A DNA stretch of 64,000 bases from NCBI GenBank assembly GCA_007449985.2, contig VIIQ02000619.1:1-64000 (forward strand), given 5' to 3'. Each line of letters opens with the position of its first letter. Position 1 is the first letter of the stretch. A program made the translations under genes and the position numbers. The notes under the pieces were generated by a model. It was not told the DNA's origin. It ran no database searches and saw only the letters and a list, made by a program, of their open reading frames with translations. This document shows positions 12,001 to 22,400 of this stretch, one piece after another. The DNA is from Desmodesmus armatus. Its lineage: Eukaryota; Chlorophyta; Chlorophyceae; Sphaeropleales; Scenedesmaceae.

Positions 12001-14505
12001 GCGCAGCGGTGGTGGTCCGCAAAAAATCTTTGGATAAAAATCTGCATAAAAAAATCTTTGGATGGCTCTGATGAGACAAAAAATGCGTCTTCAAGCACAC
12101 CAACATGCACCCAATTGAGTCACAGGCCGGCGCGTAGCGTTGCGTTGAAGGCGGCGGGTGCCGCGTGATGGTGCGCAGCGGTGGTGGTCCGCAAAAATCT
12201 TTGGATAAAAAATCTGGATAAAAAAAATCTTTGGATGGCTCTGATGAAAGACAAAAAATGCGTCTTCAAGCACACAAACATGCACCCAATTGAGTCACAG
12301 GCCGGCGCGTAGCGTTGCGTTGAAGGCGCGGTGCCGCGTGATGGTGCGCAGCGGTGGTGGTCCGCAAAAAATCTTTGGATGGCTCTGATGAAAGACAAAA
12401 ATGTGTCTTCAAGCACACCAACATGCACCCCAATTGAGTCACAGGCCGGCGCGTAGCGTTGCGTTGAAGGCGGCGGGTGCCGCGTGATGGTGCCGCGGTG
12501 TGGTCCGCAAAAATCTTTGGATAAAAAAATCTGCATAAAAAAATCTTTGGATGGCTCTGATGAAGACAAAAATGCGTCTTCACAGCACACCAACATGCAC
12601 CCCAATTGAGTCACAGGCCGGCGGTAGCGTTGCGTTGAAGGCGCGGGTGCCGCGTGATGGTGCGCAGCGTGGTGGTCCCGCAAAAATCTTTGGATGGCTC
12701 TGATGAAAGACAAAAATGCGTCTTTCAAAAAAGAAAAAAAATGTGTCTTCAAGCACACCAACATGCACCCCAAATGAGTCACACAAAAAAAAATTGAGTC
12801 ACAGGCCGGCGCGTAGCGTTGCGTTGAGGCGGCGGGTGCCGCGTGATGGTGCGCAGCGGTGGTGGTCCGCAAAAAATCTTTGGATGGCTCTGATGAAAGA
12901 CAAAAATGCGTCTTTCAAAAAAGAAAAAAAATCTGTCTTCAAGCACACCAACATGCACCCCAATTGAGTCACAGGCCGCGCGTAGCGTTGCGTTGAAGGC
13001 GCGGGTGCCGCGTGATGGTGCGCAGCGGTGGTGGTCCGCAAAAAATCTTGGATAAAAAAATCTGCATAAAAAAATCTTTGGATGGCTCTGATGAAAGACA
13101 AAAATGCGTCTTCAAGCACACCAACATGCACCCCAATTGAGTCACAGGCCGGCGCGTAGCGTTGCGTTGAAGGCGCGGGTGCCGCGTGATGGTGCGCAGC
13201 GGTGGTGGTCCGCAAAAATCTTTGGATGGCTCTGATGAAAGACAAAAAATGCGTCTTTCAAAAAAGAAAAAAAATGTGTCTTCAAGCACACCAACATGCA
13301 CCCAATTGAGTCCACAAAAAAAATTGAGTCACAGGCCGGCGCGTAGCGTTGCGTTGAAGGCGGCGGGTGCGCCGTGATGGTGCGCAGCGGTGGTGGTCCG
13401 CAAAAAATCTTTGATGGCTCTGATGAAAGACAAAAAATGCGTCTTTCAAAAAAAGAAAAATAATGTGTCTTCAAGCACACCAACATGCACCCCATTGAGT
13501 CACAGGCCGGCGCGTAGCGTTGCATTGAAGGCGGCGGGTGCCGCGTGATGGTGCGCAGCGGTGGTGGTCCGCAAAAAATCTTTGGATAAAAAATCTGGAT
13601 AAGTAAAATCTTTGGATGGCTCTGATGAAAGACAAAAAATGCGTCTTCAAGCACACCAACATGCACCCCAATTGAGTCACAGGCCGGCGCGTAGCGTTGC
13701 GTTGAAGGCGCGGGTGCCGCGTGATGGTGCGCAGCGGTGGTGGTCCGCAAAAAATCTTTGGATGGCTGATGAAAGACAAAAATGCGTCTTTCAAAAAGAA
13801 AAAAAAATGTGTCTTCAAGCACCCAACATGCACCCCAATTGAGTCACACAAAAAAAAAAATGAGTCACAGGCCGGCGCGTAGCGTTGCGTTGAAGGCGGC
13901 GGTGCCGCGTGATGGTGCGCAGCGGTGGTGGTCCGCAAAAAATCTTTGGATGGCTCTGATGCAAGACAAAAAATGTGTCTTCAAGCACACCAACATGCAC
14001 CCAATTGAGTCACAGGCCGGCGCGTAGCGTTGCGTTGAAGGCGGCGGGTGCCGCGTGATGGTGCGCAGCGGTGGTGGTCCGCAAAATCTTTGGATTTCTC
14101 TGATGAAAGACAAAAAATGCGTCTTTCAAAAAAGAAAAATAATGTGTCTTCAAGCACACCAACATGCACCCCAATTGAGTCACAGGCCGGCGCGTAGCGT
14201 TGCATTGAAGGCGGCGGTGCCGCGTGATGGTGCGCAGCGGTGGTGGTCCGCAAAAAATCTTTGGATAAAAAAAATCTGATAAGTAAATCTTTGGATGGCT
14301 CTGATGAAGACAAAACATGCGTCTTCAAGCACACCAACATGCACCCCAATTGAGTCACAGGCCGGCGCGTACGTTGCGTTGAAGGCGGCGGGTGCCGCGT
14401 GATGGTGCGCAGCAGTGTGGTCCGCAAAAAATCTTTGGATGGCTCTGATGAAAGACAAAAAATGCGTCTTCAGCACACCAACAGCACCCCAATTGAGTCA
14501 CAGGC
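1..14505. repeat. Tandem satellite array, ~146-bp unit
   Basis: Head-to-tail array that begins before the window and ends near 14505. Successive TGATGAAAGAC landmarks at 1, 145 and 293 give units of 144-148 bp. Each unit has a GC-rich half (around GGCCGGCGCGTAGCGTTGCG) and an A-tract-rich half (CAAAAAATCTTTGGATGGC, then GACAAAAAATGTG). Positions 1-3360 and about 10380-11520 are nearly uniform. The remainder mixes plain units with longer ones carrying three kinds of insertion. Variants such as GATGCAAGAC for GATGAAAGAC and CACACCGGCATGC for CACACCAACATGC recur at intervals of several units, suggesting higher-order amplification. I estimate about 90 copies. Long open frames on the minus strand follow from a unit length near 147 (3 x 49) and I do not regard them as genes. 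Function is unknown; centromeric or subtelomeric satellite is an inference from organisation alone. Confidence 0.97.
3360..3600. repeat. First long-variant satellite units
   Basis: Here the plain unit first gains insertions. After GACAAAAAATGCGTCTTTC an A-rich block (CAAAAAGAAAAAAAATC) is inserted before the normal TGTCTTCAAGC, which duplicates the GTCTT motif. At 3590-3620 a second insertion duplicates TTGAGTCACA around a short A-run. The same types recur at about 4460-5030, 6600-6660, 7840-7880, 8650-8740, 9180-9260, 9720-9800 and 11560-13870. A third type duplicates ATCTTTGGATAAAAAATC, for example at 6425-6460, 7640-7675, 8275-8310 and 9515-9545. Confidence 0.85.
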
Positions 14506-14640
14506 TGGGGCCACCTTCCCATTTCGTTCTCTGAAGGTTCCAGGGGGGGCGCACCCCCTATGGGCGCACACAACTCAGCCGAGTAAACTCAACTGACACC
14601 ACCTTTCCATTTCCAGAAGCATACAAAAACCTCTGATCGT

Positions 14641-14745
14641 GCAGCACACCAACATGCACCCCAATTGAGTCCAGGCACGGCGCGCAGCCTTGCGTTGCAC
14701 AGGCCCCCAGGTGCCGCGTGTGGTGCGCACCACTGTGCCCTGAAC
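14641..14745. repeat. Degenerate terminal satellite copy
   Basis: Aligns by eye to the satellite unit from CACACCAACATGCACCCCAATTGAGT through GTGCCGCGTG and GTGCGCACCAC, with scattered substitutions and small gaps. It is separated from the array by about 135 bp of non-satellite sequence (14506-14640), which holds no gene. Its right end runs directly into the last recognisable exon of the ABC-F gene. In the minus orientation the coding sequence ends ...GGGGAGTTCAGGGCACAGTGGTG and continues as satellite. Confidence 0.8.
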
Positions 14746-15769
14746 TCCCCCAGGAATCGCTCCAGCCAGGCAACACTCTCAGCATCAAGTGGTTGGTGGG
14801 CTGCAGGAAGGACACACAGCAGCATCCGCGACATCAGTACATGCAGCGCAGCTGCACACGTGTGCACATTGTGGCGGCCACTGCTTACCCTGCTATGTGT
14901 GCACAACAACACCCGCACCCACCCCGCACAACATTGCACCAACGGCAGCAGTGCATGCACAAGTCTGACAACTGCGGCCCGCAACATCCCACCCCATATT
15001 CCCCTGTTGCAAGCAACATCTGCCCCCGCAGAAGCATCGTTGCCACCCAACAACGCGGCCCGTACTTTCAATATGCCGCGAAGGACACCCCTTGCTTGCA
15101 GTCGTCACAAAGGCTACTGTGTAGCAGCTTTGACCAGAAAGTGCAGTCAACGGCACCACCGTCTGCCCCCAAGGCTCCTACTGCTCTGACGGCAACTAGG
15201 CCCAGGTCGCCAGCGGCCTGGCTCAGACAAGCAGCACTGGTCGATCAATGCATGCCCCAACGCCAGTGGACTATGATGACTGGAGCATCAGATACAGAAC
15301 AGGCCTACCTCGTCCAGCAGCAGGATGTCAGGTGCTGCCAGCAGCAACCGGGCCAGGGCCACACGGCGGCGCTCACCACCAGACAGGTTGGCAACCAACG
15401 CATCACCAGGGGGGCACCTGCAGCACGGCAAGGTGGGGCCAGCAGGCGGTGGAGGCTTGAGGGGACAGGCCCCCTTGGCGACCACCCTAGCCAAGCTGTG
15501 ACGGCAGCAAGCATGCAGTAGGAGATGAGGCCCAGCACCCAACTGCTATGTGGATCTCTCAGCCAGCCAACACCCAAGCTGATGCAACAACAGCGTGCCA
15601 CAGCCCATGTGACTTTGACGGTGACGCCACCCCCCCCGCCACCACCATGAAGCCACAAGGGCTCAAACCCCTATGAGCAGTCAACGATGTTGCTGTGCCT
15701 TATGCCAGGAGTCGCTGTGCCTCAGGCAGAGTCCCTGCATGTCAATCGGAGCAGCCTCCTTGACCCCAA

Positions 15770-15836
15770 GGCCTCACCTCACCTCACCTGAGTCACCTCA
15801 CCTCACCTCACCTCACCAAGCAGGGTCACCTCACCT
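15770..15836. repeat. CCTCA microsatellite
   Basis: Irregular (CCTCA)n tract in an intron of the ABC-F gene, directly followed by a run of about 14 C (to 15853). On the sense strand this gives a G-run shortly after the donor site at 15875. Confidence 0.8.
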
Positions 15837-16427
15837 CAACCCCCCCCCCCCCCGCCTTGCCCACCACGCAATCACCTGAGAGCATCCATGGCCTGCTCCA
15901 CCTGCCTGTCCACCTCCCAGCCGTTGCAAGCATCGAGGGCATCCTGCATGATGGCATGTACACACACACACACGTCACACTTGCAACCAAGAATACAATG
16001 TTGCAGCAAACCCACGAGCCTGTATTTGGCTCAGCACAAGCCCAAAGGTGACGTGACACAAACTCCATCCTGTAAGTGACAGCGTGGTGGGCTTTGTCAG
16101 TGACAATGCAAGCGCTGAAACCTGGTGCATGGTCCAGCTGTTGGTACAGCCGACCTCCCACTTGGCAAGACCCACCCAGGGGTACTGACTCATCCGATAT
16201 AGTTGGTATATATAGCACTATATAAAACTGTTGGTATATTAGCGCCCCGTTGGTACATCTGCCCCCCCCCCCCAAAAACTGTCCCCACCTGCAGCCTGCT
16301 CATCTTGTTTGTGAGCGCATCCAGGTCAGCATCAGGTTCACTCATGGCCATGCTCACACGCTCAAACTCAGCAACCATGTCCCTGCGGGTGACACATGCA
16401 CACACCATGACACACATCAGGTACGGT

Positions 16428-16449
16428 GGGTTAGGGTTTAGGGTTAGGC
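16428..16449 (+). repeat. Interstitial telomere-like motif
   Basis: GGGTTAGGGTTTAGGGTTAG in an intron of the ABC-F gene. It mixes TTAGGG and TTTAGGG units over about three repeats. This is too short to be a telomere and may be a chance or healed-break remnant. Confidence 0.5.
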
Positions 16450-16829
16450 ACAGTCAGACAGCAAAGTGTGCTTGCGCCTTCACACTGGGCACCAGTGGGC
16501 GTATGTGGTGCTTGTGCTGCTGCTCGCCACCTTATTGACGTGCAGGATGGCATGGCCCAATACTGGTGGTTGTTGCACACCGGAATTCAAACCTGGTGAC
16601 AGGTGTTGCACAGACAGAAATTCACACCATGGTGACATGATTGCACACCCTGTTGACAGCCAGCTGTATCAGCCCTGTGAGCTCACTTGATGCCCTGCAC
16701 AGCGGGTGCAATGTTCTCTGCCACTGTCTCCCCAGCATCCAGCTGAGGCTCCTGCTCAAGGTAGCCAACCCTGCAAGGGTGACACACACCAGCAAGGCAA
16801 CACACCATGTCAACCTGAGCTGTTATAAC

Positions 16830-16976
16830 GTAATTACGCCTGATCCTGACACAAACACAGCAACCAAGGTGCACCCTGATGCCTTCATCCTCCTGTGCTG
16901 ACTGTCACACAGGAGGATGAAATGCATCAGGGTGCACCTTGGTTGCTGTGATTGTTTCAGGATCAGGCGTAATTAC
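16830..16976. repeat. Imperfect inverted repeat, 68-bp arms
   Basis: The left arm 16830-16897 starts GTAATTACGCCTGATCCTGA and ends TTCATCCTCCTGTG. The right arm 16908-16976 is its reverse complement with a few mismatches and a 1-2 base bulge. The loop is only about 10 bases. It lies in the intron between the Walker A exon and the GYLEQEP exon of the ABC-F gene. A transcript would form a long, almost fully paired hairpin. It could be a foldback/MITE-like element or a small-RNA precursor; no target-site duplication was identified. Confidence 0.9.
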
Positions 16977-18613
16977 ATGGAAAGCCAAGCCAGCCTTGTT
17001 GGTTGGAAGCCTCCGCTACCTGAAGCGTGCGCAACAGTTTGTGCCACAGACGCAAACAATCACGCAGACCCCAAACTCAGCGCTGCTGCTCACACTGGCA
17101 GCAGTGCCCAACACCCCTTAAAGCTGCCAGCGCGGCCTCTGATTGCTGCCAGCCACCCAAGGATCTGCTGCACGCCGCGTGGCCGGCCAGCAAAGTAGTA
17201 AGTGTCCTCTGCAATACCCTGTCCCATGTCCCCTGCACCACCTGTCTCCTGTGCTCACCTGATGCCCGCGCGCGCACCACCTTGCCGTCAAACTTGTCAT
17301 CCACTCCTGCCAGGATGCGCATCAGGCTGGACTTACCAGCACCGTTGGCACCAGCACACCAATCTTGGCTCCCAGGTACATGCCTGGGGGAAGGGCACAC
17401 GCAGCAACAGTCCTGCCGCTCACCACCTGCCTGCTGAAGTTCATCGTGATGGGGTAAACATGGCCCGACATTTACTTGCTGTACCAGTAGCTGCAGCTGC
17501 ACTTCCTGACTAATTCCATGCAGGCCTCCTGTCGTCCATTCACCTCGTGGCTGACATGGCTCTCTACCTGCGCACTTTCTCTGCAGCTCAGCACATGCTG
17601 TACACGATCAACAGCAGCTTTGCACAGGACCCTGCTAACTAGTACTGTCAGGGTCCTGGCGTGCACCCCCCCCCCCCACCACCACTTCCAGGTCCCTCTG
17701 CCCCCTGCTGCCCCCATCACCCAGGCTGACGTATTTCAGAGTCCTGGCGTGCACCCCCCCACCCCAACCCCCCACTCCAACAAGGTCTGCCTGGCCCCTG
17801 CCCCTCCTGCCCACCCCCCCCCCTCACCCAGGCTGACGTCCTTGAGCACCTCCTTGCCGTTTGGTGCCACCTTGCGGATGCGCTCCAGGCTGAGGATGAT
17901 CTTACGCGTCTCCTGGGAGTAGGAGGAACCCTCACGCACCTGCAGCAACACAAACACCACACATTATGCTGCAGCATGCTGCTCCCTGAAAGTTTTTCGC
18001 TGCTGCAAGTTGGTAACACCATCACTGTTAGGGTGGCTGGTGCTGCTAGAGCCAATGGTCCAGCACATGCATGCTGGCAAGCAGTGCAGGGGTCATAGTC
18101 AAAAGGCAATGCCGGTCAAACAGCCTGCCATTCGCAGCCATCCTCTGCTGCACACCTCCTTTGTGTTGGCGCGTGTTCCTGCTGCGCTGTTGCCGGCAGG
18201 GCCCTTGGCACCCCCACCTCCCCCCTTGCCCTTCTTTTTTGCACACACCACCTGCACGCACGGGGTCACAAAAAGTTTAGCTCTTTGCCTTTCAAGTCAG
18301 TAGTGCTGGTTGCTGCATGTTGGCCTTTGCATGTCACACCCGAAGCATGGGCTGGCTGTTGGCTGGCTGATACAGTTGCCGTCCTGCACGGAGGGGATGC
18401 GCCACTCACATGTGTTGGGCAGGAAGCAGGCCCGCGCTTGCTGCTGCTGGTGGTAGGTGCTGGGCTCGCAGCACATACTGCAGCTGTAGACATCTGGCGC
18501 TGCTGCTGCTGCTGCCTGCAGCATGCCTGCCGTGGAGCTAGCTGCCTGAGGATACCAGCCTGGGGCAGCAGCTGCTGCTGGTGCATGCAGCCCCGCAGGG
18601 GCGCGGCACGCAT

Positions 18614-19413
18614 GTTGTTGGTACTGGCACAGCCCCTAGATAGACTGCTACGAACGTCTGAAGCGTAGTTGCTGAATTCAATATGTGGGCAGCAGTAGCA
18701 GCAGCAGTAGCAACACTCCAATGACCTGACTCGCAATACCAACGCCAGAAATATTGCTTGTACGTCTGGCTGTCTGCTTAGTGCTTTTGGTTTGGCGTGA
18801 CTGTGCTTTTGAACGTCGTCGATCCGATCGACAGCCTGGTCAACTATTGGCCACCCTTCCACACTGGAGCGAGTACTGATGCAGGTGTCACAGCAGAACA
18901 GGAGTTTTATTGATCGGAGAAAGTGTCCTGCCACACCCTGTCCTTCGTTCACACTCCACTGGCCCAGACACTCCACTGGCCCAGACAGATTGGCTTTGTT
19001 ACCACAGCACCAAGCGTGTGCAAGTGACTACCCCAAAAATATAGGGCAGCATGTGGAGCGCAATGCCTACACGTGAGACTGCAAGAAACAGCTACCCGCT
19101 TGAAAGAGATGTCACTGACATCCAAGCAAGCGGCTTGCTTGCCCGATGAAGCAAGCGTAATGCTATAAGAAAACAAACCAGAACTGCACCACACTGTACA
19201 AATGTGCTGAGCCTGCTGCAGCACCACCTGCTTGCACCCCCAGCCCTGCTGCTACATTACCACACCACAGTCCCTGCTGCTGCTGGAAGCGGCCTGGTCA
19301 CTTCCCTGAAGGGCCTCTATCACTGTCAGTCCGGACAGTATGGCCTCAGACGTGTAACATGTATTTTTCAGTAAGCTGCTACAGCCCCAGCCCTGCTGCT
19401 GCTGGCGGTGCTG
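18614..19413. other. Intergenic region, ABC-F 5' / ASS 3'
   Basis: No gene recognised. Both flanking genes are on the minus strand, so this should hold the 3' UTR of argininosuccinate synthase and the promoter of the ABC-F gene. A 16-base direct repeat (TCCACTGGCCCAGACA) occurs at 18955-18985. No TATA box was identified. Confidence 0.6.
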
Positions 19414-22400
19414 CTACTGCCGGTTCCTGTTGACGCCCAGTGTGCGGAGGCGCAACGCCTGCAGCTTGATGAAGCCGCCTGCATCAGCCTGGTTGTACAG
19501 GCCCTTATCATCCTCGAATGAGGCGATGACAGGGTCGTACAGGCTGTAGGGGCTCTTGCGGCCAACAACAGTGGTGTTGCCCTGCAGATAGAGAGGGGGG
19601 GGGAGTGAGGAGTGCAGCACCAGAAGACAGCAGCAGGTGGGAATGTGACCGCAGCGAACACACCAGACTCCCGGTGCCTTGCCGCAATGAGCTGTGAGGC
19701 CTGCCAAACACTTCCTCAATGCAACAGGGGTCCCTGAGTGGCCAGGATGAACCATCCCTCCTGCAGTCTATCATGCATGTAGACAATCCAGTCCCGATCG
19801 CACCAGTGCGACTCAGGAGGCTGCACCACACCATGCTGCATTCTCTGCTCCCTTCCCTGTCTTGCTCCTTGTCATGCCCCCCCCCCCCGTCCCCTCCCAC
19901 CTTATAGAGCTTGAGGCGCACTGTGCCTGACACAAACTCCTGTGTCCTGTCGATAAGTTGCTGCAGGGCCTCACGCTCAGGGCTGAACCAGAAGCCGTTG
20001 TAGATCAGCTCAGCATACTTGGGCATGATGTCGTCCTGACAGGACACACACATAGCACACACGACGCACCAGTGAACAACTACACATGGATCGTCCAAAC
20101 GTGAGGTGTGCACACGGACCTCATAGTGTGAGGATACACAGGCGAACACCTGTGATTAGTGTCTGATAGCCTCTGCATGTTCAGGCTGCTTGCTGCTGGG
20201 CGTGATTGAAGAGGTGCACTGCAATTGGCCGAATGCCACAGGTTCCCAAAGTGTGGATACCGCTGCCGTGCTGACTGACCCTCGCTGCCGTCATGTTGTC
20301 CCCCCGCTGTGTAAACAAGCTGCAGCCGTTGGACAGCTTGGCCAGCCAACACACCCCACCGTCAGCAGATCACCCTCCCCCAACACACACACACACACAC
20401 CTTCAAGTGTGCCTCTCCGCGGTCCAGTGTAATGCTCTCCATGGCACGGCGTGCTGTCAGCAGCAGGGTGCCACCAGGGGTCTCATACACACCGCGGGAC
20501 TTCATGCCTGGCAGGTGGAGAGAGCGAGGAGGGACGGCAGACAAATCTCAGTCCACTGGCTCAAGTGCCTTGCTAGCACCCCAGCAAACATGCAGGCAAC
20601 CTATGAACACAAAAGCCCGTGAGTCACAGACCACCACTACCATCACACACACACATACTGCAAAATTGCCCATGGCAGTGTTGGCAGCCTTGCTGCAATT
20701 AACCCTCCCAAGGCCATGGATGCCTCCAGCTGCTGCTGGTGCCTTACCCACGAATCTGCTCTCCACGATGTCGATGCGCCCAATGCCGTTGTCTCCTGCC
20801 ACCTTGTTGAGTGCCGTCAGCATGGCTGCAGGGCTGAGGGCCTGGCCATCCAGCTTGACTGGGTCACCCTTCTCAAACTCAATCTCAATGTACGTGGCCT
20901 TGTCAGGGGCCTGCAGCGGAGAACGGGGGCAGGAGTAAACACGTCACAGAGGGGCACCAGGGTGCGAGAGCTGCAGCAGACGGTGCAAGACGAACCCAAC
21001 ATTCAGTGCAAAACATGTGTCCTTGGCAAGGACGTGGAAGGAGCTGTGTGTGCAGTGCTCATCTGACAGGGCAAAGGATGACAGAGGAGGTGTGCACTGC
21101 TGCCTTGCACAAGTCACCCAATGCTCCGCACCCACCCTTCCCCTGGTTTCATGGGACCAGGGATGACAGAGGCGGTGTGCACTTCTGCCTTGCAAAACTT
21201 GTGTCAACTTATGTGAACTTGAACTCACCCAATGCTCTGCCCCGACCACCTCCAAAAGCAAGAACCCCCGCCCCCTCCTTGCCCCGCTGCCCCCCCCCCC
21301 CCCGTTCTGCTCACCTCCTCTGGGCTGACGCTGCGTGTGAACATAGACTCGTCTGGTTCCGCCCATGGGTCCTCCAGTGCATTGCCCTCGTAGCTGATGT
21401 GCAGCAGGTTGGCGTCCATGCTGAAGGGGGGCTCACCACGCTTGCTGCTGGGGACAGGGATGCCAGCCTCCTCAGCATACGAGATCAGCTGCAGCCACGA
21501 TAAATACATCAAATCGTTAGAATACATTCCACACGGGTACAGCTCTCGACACAGCGTCACTGTTTTGACTTCCCCTTTCCACTGGCTCTTTTATGGTTAG
21601 ATGCACTTTCTCGGTCTACACACAGTGAGCATGCAGTGTAGCCAGTTACCAAGCAGCTAAACTTGTGCCAGATGCTGCACTGCATGTAGGGCTTCCCCAC
21701 TCAGGCTGTTGAAGCAGGCAGGAGCGCAGTAAGGAGCGCAGTAAGGAGCGCAGATCAGGGCTCAACGCACGGCCTCACAAGCTGTGCCCATGCGGTGCCA
21801 GGTCCCTCACCTTTGTCCTGCTGTTGAGGTCCCACTCCCTCCATGGCGCAATGACCTTGATGTCGGCTTGAGGGCGTAGTAGGCCACCTCAAAGCGCACC
21901 TGGTCATTGCCCTTGCCTGTGGCGCCGTGGCACACTGCATCAGCACCAACCTCCTTCGCAATCTCAATCTGGCGCTTGGCAATCAGGGGCCTGCAAGGGG
22001 GACGGAGTAGTGAGGAGGGACGGGGGGGGGGGGGGGCAGGGGGCAAGTGAATGGATGACAGTAATTGACGGGCTGTACCAGAGCCAGAGGACAGCACCAC
22101 TTACCATGGTGGAAAAAGCACGATGGTGCTGAGGATCGGCGGGAACAGTGGTGGGAGCAACAGTTTGAGCTGGCCTGCAGACCAAAATGTCCGAGGATGC
22201 TAGCTGGCTACTGCAGGGGTGCCTCCCTGTTCGCCTGACCTCAAGCCACCTCAGCCCCCCAGGCCCTCCTCCCCTCAACTCAAGCCCTCAAACCAGTCCA
22301 CAGCCAGCCCCACAGACTCTCAAGCCCAGCCTTACACAACCCCACCTGTCGCCCCTAATCAGCCAAGTCCCCAGCCCTCCCCCCCCCCCCCCCCCGCTCC

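Larger units (their letters stand above)
14735..18613 (-). pseudogene. EttA-type ABC-F ATPase, N-terminal half, truncated at satellite
   Basis: Plastid-targeted relative of bacterial EttA, a ribosome-associated ABC-F ATPase that gates translation. Exons (descending): 18613-18410 (ATG; A/R/S/Q-rich transit peptide), 18251-18156 (Lys/Gly linker), 17939-17828, 17383-17259 (Walker A, GANGAGKSS), 16770-16687 (GYLEQEPQLD), 16382-16289 (SEPDADLDAL), 15943-15876 (DALDACNGWEVDRQ), 15417-15309 (signature LSGGERRR, then DILLLDE) and 14800-about 14735 (PTNHLDAESVAWLERFLGEF). Most junctions agree in phase. EttA proteins carry two ATPase domains in about 550 residues; the second is absent, because after the first the sequence becomes satellite. 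The reading frame breaks by one missing base inside Walker A (near 17350), between PTNH and LDAESV (near 14783), and at the final GTVV; exon 4 to 5 is also off by one. All fit contraction of G runs. Either a pseudogene, or a real gene hit by assembly indels with its 3' half beyond the array. Confidence 0.85.

Noticed and set aside
1..14505. CRISPR array
   Set aside because: The repeat is continuous with no unique spacers, units are about 146 bp and the host is a eukaryote.
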